A stretch of DNA of 64,000 nt from Capitulum mitella (Eukaryota; Arthropoda; Thecostraca; Pollicipedomorpha; Pollicipedidae): NCBI GenBank assembly GCA_030062745.1, contig CP099844.1, forward strand, positions 26,598,596 through 26,662,595, read 5' to 3'. Position numbers and translations under genes: made by a program. The first letter of the stretch is position 1. Each line of letters starts with the position of its first letter. The notes below the pieces were generated by a model. It was not told the origin of the DNA. It saw only the letters and a program-made list of their open reading frames with translations, and searched no databases. This document shows positions 44,901 through 56,519 of this stretch, piece by piece.

Positions 44901-47900
44901 TGCGATGAGGGAAGGGGAGGTGGTGAACTGGGCCCGCGTCTGCAGTGAGTGAAGGGAGCTGGGGGGCCGGGCTGCGGCACGTCCTTTGTGGTTTGCCGTA
45001 AGGGGTGGGTTAGTGGGCCAGTCGACCGTGATGTCAGCGCGTCATTTAGCCTTGTTTATCACTGGTTGACGGACAGTGAGTGGCCTGGCCCGGCGGCCGG
45101 ACAGCCTGGCGCGTTCGTTTCGTTTAGCGAGGTCCGAATTCGAGTGATGTTGACTGCCGGGGTTTGGCCTGCGCCGGCAACGATATGTATGATGCATGGA
45201 CACACAATGGTACGTCCGTCAGGTGTCATATGCTGCTTTAGAGCGCGCTGGCGCATTTGTTTTGTGCTGAATTCTGGGACAGCTTTTTCCTGACGATCCA
45301 GTGCATGGCTTCCTTCTTTTGTCAAATCTTCGCCGCCCCTTTTTATGCGGCAGATTTGGCTTGGAATCCACACGGGGTTTTTCGACTCAGACTCTGTCTT
45401 CTGGACAAATTTTAACCAGCGTAAGATAACACGAATGATGAACAAACCCAAGGTATAACGAAACAGGCACAACGCATTAACAAATCGTGCAGGCTCTGTG
45501 TTTTATTTTTAGAGGTAAACAAAATGCACGCTTGTTTCTCCAGCGAAGTGACTAACACATTTGCTGGTATGTTGCCAATCCCTGTTCCGCTGATTGCGTT
45601 GTTTTATACAACAGTGAACAAAGTGGAACATGAATGAGGAAAGGTTATGTCCTTTTTTGTTAGGTTCGTGGTCCAGGGTTTAGTTGATAAGCAATCGTCC
45701 TTGGAAACTTTGTGAGCGTAAAATATTTAGAAAGATGCCTCCTCATGGTTTGGCTTTCTCATGACTCAAAACCACAAACCAATTTCCTCATCCGTGATTC
45801 TGCCCGTTGCCAGCTCGGCCCCTGACCGTTACGTCGAAGTCAGCTGTCCGAGACGGGAGCCCATTGGACGGGCCGTCACCTGCCATGGTCGGCTGGCCGT
45901 CCGCCGGCGGCCGGCCGGTGGCGTTATGGAGACGGGACGGGACGGTCACGGGGCTGAGTCCGCCATCCCGATCAAACGAGCCTGCCCGGCGGCGTCCGTC
46001 AGGGCGCGGGCGTGCCGCACTGCGACAGCCGCGGTCCGTCCGTGACGACGGACGGCGCCGAAATGTGCGCCGCGGTGGATGGCACGCCCCTTCGGAACGT
46101 GAAATCGGTTTCGCCTCGAATCACTGCCAGTCGGAGGCTGCAGGGCCAGCCTTGTTATGGAGATGAGACACTGCCATGTCAAAAGCCGCTTTTGCAATGT
46201 AAATTTGGAAGGCATCGCCACGTTGTCTCATTGTGCATCGACATGCGGGTTACGTGGCCTGCCTAGCTGTGTCTGTTTGTACTGCAGCATGAGCATATTA
46301 ATTGTGTTATCAGGACGATGTGAGCGGACGTTTTGAAGGCCAATCCTTCGACTGGCTACTACCTGTGTTGAATTCGTCAGCTTGATAGCTAAGCGCATCG
46401 TCATGGTTACAAGACCGAAATTCCGATGGTCGCATTGTTTCAATACCGCTGCGTAAGCCTGTACGTCCTCAGTCGCGTGGAGGTAGTCGATGTTTGTGAC
46501 CTTATCACTGACCACGGTGGGAACGGAGAGTATCGCAGTTCTCATCGGAAATATTCTGGTGGTGCCTTATGCAAACAGGAGGCTAGAACTGCGGGTGCGG
46601 AACACACTGGTCGTGAACTGCCGTTTGTTCCCGTGTTTTGGTCACGGTCCACTTGGTTGGAGCTACCACTATGAATATCTGAATCTCCTTCGACTGCGGG
46701 AACCATGCCGCCAGCCTTGTTTTAAAGATAAATAGACAGTTGCTGCCGTTTTAGAATCTGTTAGTATTTGATGTCAGTGGAGCCGCGGATCGTTGTTTTA
46801 TGTAATGCTGTATTTGTGAACGTTCCGTGACGGCATGAAGTGCCTCGTCAAGTCGCGAGCGCTCCCCATATCTACGCAAGCTCTCGCTGCGCGCTGTGTG
46901 GTGAGCGGTACGCCTGTGATGCCGGCCGACCGCGCAGTTTTGTGGTCCCGGCGCCAGCTGGCGGGAGCGGATGCGACACCGTGCTATCGCAGCGGTTTAT
47001 GCGTCGTAAACGCCGGGGCTGGGCGATATCTTTATTGCCGTCGGCAACGCGTTCGCCACACCTCCCTGTGTAGTGGCTGCATCGTTTGCAGTGGCGGTCG
47101 TGGCGGCGCGGCGCGACACGGTAGCGTGCCGGCCGCGCGGGGCGAGACGGTGCCGTGCTCCAGGTGGTACCGGTCGCGTCGTCCGCGACGGCTGGCACTG
47201 AACAACGCCGCGCGGGCCGAGCGGTTCCCTCGAGCGCCGCCGCCGCCGAGCGAGACACCTGTGCAGTCGAACACCGTGCGCTGAGACGTGACGGGACGAG
47301 AGCCGGCCAGGCGCACGAACCCCAGACGCAGGCGACGGGTCGGCTTGTCGCTGCGGTCGAGCGCGGCGATGCGGCGTGGTCGCCATGGTGACCGCAGGGT
47401 GATCCCCGGCGACGGCGGCGCCGACGCCGGCTGGTCCGCTGTCCACGGACCCCGCGTCAGAGCGGCTGTCATTGTGCCTGCGGCGGCCGACCGGCTGCCG
47501 ACAGCCAATCAAATGGAAACCGCCGTTTTGTGCGAGGAGTCATATGTGGCCACGGAGTTGGGACGTACGTGCTCTCAGAGTTCAGGGCCGTTCCCTTTAT
47601 AACCCGGAAACTTGTTTTCCAAAAGGCAGAAATGAAGAGTAATTGTCAGTGGAGGGAAAATTGCTTCAGGTAGGCCCATAAGCGGTGCCAGGTGTTGTCC
47701 GGCTGCCCACGCAGGCTGTGTTACGATTGTGATGGTGATGGAAACGGTGATTTGGTGTAATTGGGTGGCCGGAGCCTGAGGCGCAATGCGACCGTGGTAA
47801 CTGCGTAGTTTTTGTTTGGTACCAGTGGCTGAAAGGTGGAAACACGGCGTAATGTGCGTTTCTTAGCGCGACATTTGAATAACGATGCCGCAGCAGAGTG

Positions 47901-50900
47901 CATAGATGCACAGTTCTAGTTCAAAGCAGCATGCAGCTTTGTTTTGTGTACATGTTGACCCACAAGACATTTAAAGAAGATGTGATATGCAGTTGTTTAG
48001 AGACTTGACCATTGTTGCTGTTTTGGGCCGCTTTCCGTAATATCTGCCGTCATTGCATTGTTAAGATTTGCTTTCAAATGCAACGTCATCCTTTATCGTG
48101 GTAGATCGGAAATTCGGAAGTCCACCACGTCCATTATACGTGCCGTAGTTGTCAGTGAAACTGCCGACGGTGAAATTTGGAGCTGATGTTACATAACTAA
48201 GTTTCTCCTTCGTCATCTGATTCACGCCTTATTTTACGGGGTCACCAACTCTCATTGGCGACGTTGACTTTATTCAGTATCCCGTATATGGTGTAGGAGG
48301 CAGAAAACCACGCTTGCAGTGACATTGGTGATAATTGAGTTTAATGGATGCAGGAAGCTGTCTGTTTTATGTCTTCTACGTTTTTCGCAACAGCACAATA
48401 TGTACCATGCGCACAGGAGCTCATTGGTGCTTGGCCAGTTTTCTACAATGGCTTTGTGAACATCGTCGTAGGCTAAATCAATGTGATTTCTGTAGTGTTT
48501 GTATGAACATCGTCAAGAGATTGATCGACCCTACTTGCTTGTGTGATCTTACCGCGATGTATTTTCATGGGGGAAGAGGGGAGGGGGCGATTCGGTCCCC
48601 TCGCGATTGTTTTATTTTTGGCGCAAAAGCTAAATCATTTGCATTATGATGCTGAAATTGAGTGGCTTTCCACGTGTTCTGTCTGTACATAACAGCGAAA
48701 ATTGAACGTCGCACGTGGAACAGAAGTGGCTCTAGGAGGCGTTTCAGGGAGGCACTTCAGATTTTCGATCGTTTAGACGTTTAGACACGTGCTGACGGGC
48801 TTAGATGCCGTTAATATGTAGCAGTAATGTGATTCACTGAGTGGCATTTATGATGACTGACCATCTACAGTCAAAAAATCTTTGGAGACTGCCGAGAGTG
48901 GATGAAGGGAACATCATATGGAGTAGTGCTACGCATTGTGTAAATGGTTTCTGCGTGCTAGAAATACAGTATTTGAGTAAACTCACAAGTAGCTCGACAA
49001 GTAAACAAGCTCGATTAGGAAACGTTTGTACATGCCGTAAAATTGGCACAAACGTAGGATATGTATTTTAGGCGAGGTCATAAATAAGGGCCAGGGGCTG
49101 AGCTAGGTACAGAAATTTGGGGCTCAGACCTCGATCCACATCTACATGTACCAAAGGCTTATATCATTGATGTCAGCACAAGAATGACATTTATGAAAAG
49201 TGCAGTGATAAAGAAAGTGGAACAACAGGGAAACAGAAAACACAGTTTGGTTTCAATACATCATTGACAGTAGGTTCAAAGCACATTGTAATTTGGGTTT
49301 TCCGGACCGGCCATTAATGTTTCTAATAGCCGGGACATTGTTTCATGGAAAGGTAGTGAAATTTTCGTAGCAAATCCGGAAAAATTGATTGAAGAATAGA
49401 CCAAAAGTTTGTCGACGAGTGCTCCTCTCTGCTCGAGACCTGGAATCCGCTGCCGCTTAAAAAAACAAATTGTTTCCAACAAGCCGTGAGATTAACCTTA
49501 ACCAAAAACATGGTGTTAGAGTCAAAGTAAGTCCTTGCAGCGCCGTGTACCAGAGGACGAAAATCGACGTTTAACCTCTCTGCGTTGCTGTTCATACAGC
49601 GCCCCTGGCGTTTTTTTCGTTTTTTTGATACCTTGCAGTGGGTTGAAGTCAAAATCCGGCCAATAGATTGGCAGATCTCCGGGGCGGGGAGGGGCAGGGG
49701 GCGGAGGGCACAAATCGGCGTCACCTGCGTGGATTTCAAACGAAATTCACCGCATTAAAACAGGCCTAATCATATCATTCTCACTCAGCGGGTTCCTGAT
49801 TTTTCACGGGGCATTAAAACTGTCTGTATGACAAAAGTGGAGTTAATCGGAGAAGGAATGCCGAAGTACCGTCTCAGGCCGTCGTTACTCTCTGTATTTC
49901 GGGCCGTGACCGGCGCCAGGCCGGGATTAACGCTGCGCCGTCCGTCCGTGTTTCAGGCATCAAATGCCCCGTGTGCAGCAAGTTCGTGCTGCCGGACGAC
50001 GTGGAGTGCCACATCGTCATGTGTCTCACCAAGCCTCGGATCAGCTACAATGGTATGTGGAGCTCGGCGCTCGGGGGTGCCGTCGTCCGGCGTGCCGAAT
50101 CTTCGCCCGGATTTCGTGGTCGGCTCATGTTCGAGCGGTCCGCCGCGCTGACGTCCGGCCAGTGATTTCGGGCGGGTGTCACGAGGGTGCCATGTACCTT
50201 CCGTGGTAAAAACCAGCCTCGGGTATGGGGCACGTAGATGTGTTGGCCTCGCCTCTTAAGTTGAATTTTCGTCCACGGCGGATACGAATGGGCGCTGGTT
50301 GGCGAATATGACGTTTTTGATCGTTTCCTCAGGCTCTGAAAAAGTCTGGAAAGCTGTTTTGGACGCCCTTGGTGAAAAAATATGTGTTATGTTCAGATCT
50401 TGCTTACGAAATACGGTTTTCGAAATACGACAAGAACTGTGGATTTGAACATATTTACGGTATATTCCAGCAACAGGTTACGCAGAGACTCACTTTAGGC
50501 TTTTGTCGGGATGCGGTTGAAATGTCCAGCGGCAGCCCGTGATTCAGATCATGGACGCAGTGTATCTCTCTTTGAATGTGTGACGACAGTTACTGTGATG
50601 TGGTTTCGTGTTGCGTCTGGGATGAAGATCGGGCGTCTGGACTCCGTGTGCTCCCCGCTCTCTCTTGGCAGCGTACTGAGTCATGCACGATCGTGCCAGA
50701 TCCAGGCCCCTGGGCCGTGACTAGAATGGCTAACTGGGCTGTTGGATCGGGGCAAGCCTCGAAGGTCTGAGACTCGAGATCTGAGACGTGAAACCTGGTA
50801 CCTGAGGCCTGAGGCCTGAGACCTGAGGCCCGGGCGCTGTGTCCTGGTCGCTGGACACCTGAGACCTGGGGCAGCAGGCGAAAGCCGGGCGGCGGGTGGC

Positions 50901-53900
50901 CGTGGTCCCTGTCACGGTCATGTGACTGGGCGCGACACACTCCCACCCTCTGCTAGTGCGACCTGCCGGTATCGCAGTGACTCCATCATGGACATATATT
51001 TGGGCGATCCACAAAGCACTTGTGGCTATTGCGGCCCATCGTCGAGGCAGTAAAACAGCCTGTGACGTCCTGTGACCCGTCGTGTGACGAGGCGTGACCA
51101 ACGCCGTCTGTCTGCTGCTGTGGCCCGGTCACCGTGCCGCTGTCCTGTGCCTGACGCTGACCCAGGCAGTGTCTCTGTTGGTGTGACCCGGTCACATTGT
51201 CGCTGGCCCGTGAATGGCGCTTGCTTAGGCCGTCTCTGCTGGTGTGACCCGGTCACAGTGTGGCTGTCCTGTAACGGACGCTGACCCAGACCGTCTCCGT
51301 GCTAGTATGACCACGCAATAGCGACTCTGTCCGTTGATAGGTCGTGACCCAAGTCGTCTCTGCTGGTTTGGCCCGGTCACAGTGCCGCTGTCCTGTGGCT
51401 GACGCTAACCCGGACTGTCTGCTGGCGTGACCCGGTCACAGTGGTCGTCCTGTGACTGACGCTGACCCATACTGTCTGCCGGCGTGGCCCAGTCAGTGAT
51501 TGTCCTGTGCTTGGCGCCGACGCAGGCAATCTCTGCTGGCGTGACCCGGTCACAGTGCCGCTGCCCTGTGACTGACGCTGACCCAGACTGTCTGCTGACG
51601 TGATCCGGTCACAGTGACTGCCCTGCGACTGACGCTGACCCAGGCAGTCTGTCTGCTGGCGTGATCCGGTCACTGTGACTGTCCTGTGGCTGACGCTGAC
51701 CCGGACTGTCTGCTGGCGTGACCCGGTCACAGTGACTCTCTCCTGTGACCGGTGTTGAGCTGCGCCGTCCGTCTGTTGTGGCCCAGGCGGGCAGTTGTCT
51801 CCAGCCCGAGCAGGCGCCCTTCGTGCCTGTCTGAACAACGTCAGGACCGCCACTCGACCCAGGAGAGCGCGACCTTTACGTGCCGCAGCTGCCACGCCAG
51901 TCAAACGCTGCCCCGGACCGGAACTGGTGGCAGGCCGTCAGCCGCGGGGCGCTGTCACGGACTCCGAGCACGGACAGTTCAAATGGCCGGGCAGGGTGAC
52001 GGCCTGCCGTTTCGGCCGTTTATGGACATGCCCGACCGCGACGATAGTTCAGATCTGCGAAATCTTGCGTCGGGTGTCGCATAGCGGCGGCTGGAAGCCG
52101 AGGGTAGGGTGGGACGTGTGGGTGGTCTATCAGAACGTCGCAAAGAGGAAGAGGAAGGTGACGAATTCGTTTTGTTTGGCGCGACCTTATGTGTATTTGT
52201 TAAGCTCTGTTGATATGATGATGATTTGTGCTTGAGGAACAAGTGCTGGGTGATATGGCGCCCATTTCTGCCGATACGCATCGGTGCTTTTACAACCGAC
52301 TTTTTATGTGCGACCAATATTACATGTGATTGTTCCACATGGATGTGTTAATGGGAGTGCCGTTGAACCATAATTTTCCCCTTGGGCGCCGAAAGGATCC
52401 TATTTGGGAATGACGATTGCTGTCCAAGAGCACCCTTGTCGCTATCGAGGACGTCTTTCCTTGATGTTATTGCCGTCGCACGCCAAATATCGTCCAGGTC
52501 TTCCTTGCAAGCCTCCGGGGCGTCTCCGAGGCCCGAAAAGGTGCCCGCAGACCTGAAAACGCTCTCTTATGGTCTGAAACGGTGCCCGAGGCTGAAAGGA
52601 GCTCGTGAGGCTTGAAAGCTCGCCCCGGGAACCGGGAACAGCGTCCCCGGACTTGAAAAGATGTCGCCCTCAACCTGAAAAAGCGCCCACCGAGCCAGAG
52701 AGGACGCCCGATGCCTAAAAGCACGCCTGTACTATGTAATGACGCCTCCTCCTCCCCAAAAAAAAACTGGTGCCATTTTTTGTTTGGCCTTCCCATCGTC
52801 CGTTTGTAAAGATGCCATTTTCCTTCCGTGTATACTTGGTATCAGATTGTTCTAGCCTTCCCTGTATTCATCGGTCCGGGCCTGTATGTCAAAGCGGGGG
52901 ATTGGGACCAGTTCTCGGCTGAATTTGACAAAAATTAGCTTGAGTTTGCCTTCCTTGTGACGTTACTCAGCCCCTTCTCCATTCGTGCGGTCGGCACCCG
53001 ATTAGACAACGTGTCGCGGTCCCTCGCAGTGGTCTCTTGACTATAGCAACTCAGATCATGTCAGACGGGAGGTCAGGTCATGAGGCCGTGTAGGTCAGGT
53101 CGTGTGATCGTGCAGGTCAGTCTCGGCCATGTTGCCCTACAGATCCGGTCATGAGGCCATGCGGAAGGTCAGGTCATGTGGTCGTGCAGGTCTCTTTCTG
53201 CCGTGATACCCTATAGGTCAGGTCTCTAGGCCGCGCAGAAGGTCTGGTCACGTGACCGTCCAGGAAGTCAGATCAGGGCATGCTGCCCTACAGGTGCTTA
53301 GGTCATGACGCCGTGTCGTGCAGTCCTGGTCAGGCGAACCTGCAGGAATCGCTTAGCCTGATTTCTTTCTCGTTTGTTTCGGGCCTGTACCGTCTGTCGG
53401 CGGTCTGGACGAGACCGGTGAGCCGGCCGCGCCGCGGCCGAGAGCTCGGCGAGCGGCGGTTTTTGCCGAGAGGCGGCCGATCGATTCGCTCGATGCTGGA
53501 GCAGACGCCATCCGGACGTCCCTGCTCCCCTCCGAGGGGCGCGGCCGCCAGCTGCCGTCATTGGCGCGGGGGGGGGGGGGCGAAACCCGGCCCGGTCAGG
53601 CGGCCGGCGGACAGTCCTTCTCCAGACATTTTTCCGCCGTACCTGTGGAAATACTGCAGAGTCCCGTTCGTGAGCCTCTTGCGAGTTACCGCAATAGCCG
53701 CCCCGGGGCAGTGTTGGTAGGTTAATTTTTTCGAGTGCCATTTTAACCTCCTCAGTTTTTGGCCAGTCGTGACAAATTGCAACCATGCAAGAAGCGTGAT
53801 GCACGTGTATTGGGCTGGGTCGATTGTTAACAATTTAAGGAAGGCCGCCATATTTACTAGACTTACCTCGGCGCCCACCGAGGTAATTGCGATGTAACGT

Positions 53901-56519
53901 GATGTGCCTGTCGAGGTAAGTTGGGTGGCGTGACGGGCTGGTTTATGAACGCCGTTTGGCAGAATGCGCCGGTCAAGGAAACCTGGTGTGCCTGGTAGTT
54001 GCCATTTTATGAACGGGGCTCAGATGTTGGGAGTTGGCAGAACGCAGCTGCTTGCCGCTGCAAGACTAAGCAACAAGAGTTGGCAGAGTTGGTGCTGTAG
54101 ATCGACGTAACTACGATGGACGTAAAAATTTATCTCAGAATTCGTATTTTATTCGTGTCGTCTGATGTGAGCAGGGAAGAAGACGCGTGTGATGGCTGCT
54201 TTGAAATCGACAAATCTTCGTATTAGGCTGGTTTGTTGCAAGGTTACTCTACACTACAGTTTGTTGCAGCCACCGCAATTCACGAGACGCTAAACGCATT
54301 CTGCCGAAATAGCTTAACTGTTGCGTTGGACGTGCGATGTCCATCAAAGAAGAACGATTAGTCTGCAGACCATTATCGGTGCTAGCGGCCGTTTTAGTCA
54401 TCTGGCGATAGTGGTGTCCTGATGGGGAACAGGAGGGGTTGGCTCCAGCTTCAAGTTGTTAACCTTTGTGTTTCGCTGTAGGTTGTACGGCATTTTCCGA
54501 CCTACAGTGTTCGCGATCGGTTTACTATGCTGTAAACAGAGTGTTTATGATGGGAAGCTCGTATTGCTGAAGTTTCATTCTTGAATTTCATTTGGCACGT
54601 TGATGTGTGGTGGTACTGAAAGTGGTCGTTATTATGCGATCGGACGATTGTGTACGTGCTGCTGCCTCTGCTCGGCACCGATCGATGATGGGTCCGCCTG
54701 TCGCTGTGGGCTCCATCAGCCTCTTCACGGACCGTAGGTGTCATGTCCGCTATGAGACACGCATCAGGACATTGAAATTGAAATTTAGCCGCTTCGTTAA
54801 AATTTCAGGATTTTTGAGACGGATCATTTTTTTTCGGCAAAATAACATATCAGGTCGTGATCACCTCAAGATTGGCTGGTAACGGAAGAGTGTTACAACA
54901 AACGGCAAAAGAGGTGCATTGGGAGACACCCGTGAGCAGCCACATCCGACACATCCGTGTGCTTTGTACAGGACGCTAATGCATGTCTATACGCGCTGCG
55001 AAAATGTTGGATGGGACCAGTACGGAGCGCCTGGACCAGCGGCCATTCGGCCAAACGCCTGGTGCGCGACGCCATTTCAGCGCCTGCCGTGGCTGGCGCT
55101 GGCTCGCTGTCGGCGGTGCCGCGTGCGCGCGCGGCGGTGGCCACCAGGCTCAGTCCGCCGTATGGCCGGCACTCTTTATGTAGTGCTGGTCGATGCGGCA
55201 TGGGCCGGTCGATGTCGTGTTTCAGGGCACTGGTCACCGGGGCCGACGGCTCGCGCGGCCCGCCCGCTGATTGGCAGTGACGCACGGCACCGAACTGCGG
55301 CGGACCGGGGTGTGGGACGAGTGGGAGACGCCCCCGTCCCGAGCTCGGCGCTCGGCGGGCTCTGTTAGTTCCGTGACGGGCTTTGTCCGTACCGCGCTCG
55401 ACGCTGATTGACCGCTATTGAATTCGCTGAACTTTGCGGTCGGAGCCCTGCGAAATTGTCTTTTCTTTGCCGGGAGAATCCGTCTCTGCCCAGGTATTGC
55501 ATTTCTGGCTGATTATTTTGGGTCATTGTCGGTGCTTTGTTTCCAGGCGGCGGCGTGCCGGCTGCTCGTGATCCGGTATCCGCTCGAAGGAGAGCGGCGT
55601 TACGCTGGAGATGGGACCAGGTTCCGCCGCACCGGACTGGGTGCAGGCAGCCGACCCCAGCCGTGTGGGGCGTGAACTGTGACTGCGGGCGGGTGGGGCT
55701 GAGGTGCAGCCCGTAACGGCCGCTCGTCTCCCCCGCAGAGGACGTGCTGACAGAGGAGAAGGGCGAATGCGTCATTTGTCTGGAGGACCTGGAGTCGGGC
55801 CAGGTCATCGCGCGGCTCCCCTGTCTCTGCATATACCACAAAAGGTACGCGGTCGGCCAGCGACCATCTGGTGGCTCTGCCTTGACGACGGTGGCTGGGC
55901 GAGCCGGGCGCACGGGGGTTGATCTCTGTCTGGTGTTTTAATGCGCGGTTCGTTTCAGTCGAAATTGTGGACCAGCGCGCTCGTGGGATTGATGTCTTTG
56001 GTCCTTGACGTGACCCCTGAGCAGACCCGCTGGGTTGTTTGGAATGCTTGGAAGATGGAAGTGTCACGCGATGCTCGTTTATGGGGTTACCGTTAACGTG
56101 TTTGACTTGTCTGTTTGTCACCGCGGCTGTGTGTATGCCTGTGCGGCGGTCCCGCGCCGCACGGTTCCGGCACCGGGAATGCCGCGGCTGGGTGTTTGTG
56201 TATGCCTATGCAGCGGTCCGGCGCCGCACAGTTCTGGTACCAGGAATGTCGTGGCTGCGTGTTTGTTGTATGCCTGTGAAGTGGTCCGGCGCCACACGGT
56301 TCCGGCACCAGGAACGTCGCGTTCTCGACGTCGCCGCTCAATGATTCATCGTTCGCTTCCTTATTCATCAGACGGCCGGGCGGCGGCCGGCACGGCGCCG
56401 TCCGGTCCGGCGCGCGGCCCGCGCCGCCCCTGCCGCCCTCACGCGCCGCCCCTGCCGCCAGGTGCATCGACGACTGGTTCCAGGTGAACCGGACGTGCCC
56501 GGAGCACCCGGGCGATTGA
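38523..56519 (+). CDS. ZNRF2: ZNRF1/2-type E3 ubiquitin-protein ligase (whole gene, 4 coding exons)
   Basis: This is a complete gene for a 214-residue zinc-and-RING-finger ubiquitin ligase (exons 38,523-38,907, 49,957-50,052, 55,739-55,844, 56,462-56,519). All three junctions are GT-AG, in phase, and total exactly 645 coding bases. The N-terminus MGAKPS fits N-myristoylation of Gly2, which holds the family on endosomal, lysosomal and synaptic membranes. A Ser/Gly-rich disordered region follows, with RARARSLS (residues 52-59), a basophilic-kinase-type site, and the family-specific HSLPGNLWSL before the fingers. The C2HC finger uses C132, C135, H147 and C151. The RING uses C171, C174, C189, C191, H194, C197, C208 and H211, ending CPEHPGD as in ZNRF1 and ZNRF2. 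Human relatives are slightly longer (about 227-242). Whether it is orthologous to ZNRF1 or ZNRF2 is open, since invertebrates usually have one gene. Confidence 0.93.
42261..42465 (+). repeat. Dispersed ~200-bp repeat, copy 1 (ZNRF intron 1)
   Basis: It matches 53,808-54,020 in the same orientation. Shared phrases are GGCCGCCATA.TTAC, CCTCGGC.CCC, GTAA.TTGGGTG, GTTTATGAACGC.GTTTGGC and a segment ending in ATGAACG.GGCTC. Confidence 0.65.
44383..44726 (+). CDS. Unrecognised coding exon inside ZNRF intron 1, possible alternative first exon
   Basis: An ATG at 44,383 opens MGVVVSRSGAQEPPSKARSL, then IAWLNG, another possible myristoylation start. In the next frame from about 44,462 a Pro/Ala/Glu-rich linker (EPPSPPTPELAPEAAGELAP) leads into a compact, non-repetitive segment: LADGWRRVYDVANVRFLSDD, SGRVQAVVPEVLIGPNRIRR, VRHVVC. 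The exon closes at TGC-G before GTGAGG (donor at 44,727). A one-base frame step in the GC-rich part, between about 44,455 and 44,470, is needed to join the two, possibly a sequence error or a short intron. The donor phase (1) equals that of ZNRF exon 1, so it could splice to the zinc-finger exon at 49,957. I recognise no family. The GC-rich context makes chance open frames common, but the last 40 residues look genuinely protein-like. Confidence 0.45.
44727..44960. repeat. Minisatellite reiterating a splice-donor-like sequence
   Basis: Immediately after the donor TCTGCGGTGAGGGAGC, five to six loose units of about 40-50 bp repeat GTCTGCxGTGAGGGAAGGGG, each followed by AGG and a GGGCCCGCGTC-like segment. 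Most copies keep a GTGAG core. The array therefore looks grown from the exon-intron border. Confidence 0.7.
49957..50052 (+). CDS. ZNRF2: ZNRF exon 2 (C2HC zinc finger)
   Basis: Residues 129-160 plus one base of 161. It codes KCPVCSKFVLPDDVECHIVM and CLTKPRISYN, the C-x2-C-x11-H-x3-C finger unique to ZNRF proteins. The acceptor is TTTCAG and the donor AATG before GTATGT. Confidence 0.95.
50757..50870. repeat. CCTGAGG-type short tandem repeat
   Basis: Loose units of 7-16 bp around GAGACCTGAGGCC in ZNRF intron 2. Confidence 0.75.
51075..51760. repeat. ~60-bp minisatellite, about eleven copies
   Basis: Units carry GTGACCCGGTCACAGTG, then CTGTCCTGTGACTGACGCTG, then ACCCAGACTGTCTGCTG, spaced 50-65 bp apart. 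Each unit has the perfect palindrome GTGACC-C-GGTCAC. The long frames open on the minus strand arise from the repeat. Confidence 0.85.
52500..52745. repeat. ~28-bp degenerate minisatellite
   Basis: Units of the form GTGCCCGxGGxCTGAAAAG repeat about eight times in ZNRF intron 2. It recalls the blocks at 34.26-35.64 kb in layout. Confidence 0.65.
53060..53330. repeat. ~76-bp repeat rich in AGGTCA
   Basis: Three loose units are recognised by GCCCTACAG and GGTCAxGxGGCC near 53,131, 53,207 and 53,283. Many AGGTCAGGTCATG words occur. Confidence 0.7.
53808..54020 (+). repeat. Dispersed ~200-bp repeat, copy 2 (ZNRF intron 2)
   Basis: See copy 1 at 42,261-42,465. Same orientation, clearly diverged, and no inverted ends or target duplications were visible. 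Confidence 0.65.
54021..55738. other. Rest of ZNRF intron 2
   Basis: AT-balanced until about 55,000, then GC-rich up to the exon. No additional exon or repeat was recognised. Confidence 0.5.
55739..55844 (+). CDS. ZNRF2: ZNRF exon 3 (first part of RING)
   Basis: Residues 161-195 plus two bases of 196. It reads EDVLTEEKGECVICLEDLES and then GQVIARLPCLCIYHK. The acceptor CCCCGCAG and donor AAAAG before GTACGC are clear. It carries RING ligands C171, C174, C189, C191 and H194. Confidence 0.95.
56462..56519 (+). CDS. ZNRF2: ZNRF exon 4 (end of RING and stop)
   Basis: It follows CTGCCGCCAG and codes CIDDWFQVNRTCPEHPGD, then TGA at 56,517. The residue at the junction is Arg196, where vertebrate family members have Gly. 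It is too short to stand out as a frame and is identified by family match and phase. Confidence 0.94.

Larger units (their letters stand above)
38908..49956 (+). other. ZNRF intron 1 (11 kb)
   Basis: It runs from GTAAGT to TTTCAG. The first 3.5 kb is AT-rich and plain. From about 42.5 to 48 kb it is strongly GC- and CpG-rich, with many overlapping open frames that are composition artefacts. A candidate coding exon at 44,383-44,726 and a donor-like minisatellite lie inside it. The rest shows nothing I can name. Confidence 0.8.

Noticed and set aside
43274-48000. Many long frames on both strands in the GC-rich part of ZNRF intron 1
   Set aside because: High GC removes stops. Products are Arg/Ala/Pro/Gly-rich with no domain, except the exon-like piece at 44,383-44,726, which I kept.
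51075-51760. Tandem array as a CRISPR
   Set aside because: Units are degenerate throughout without unique spacers, and the context is an intron of a eukaryotic gene.
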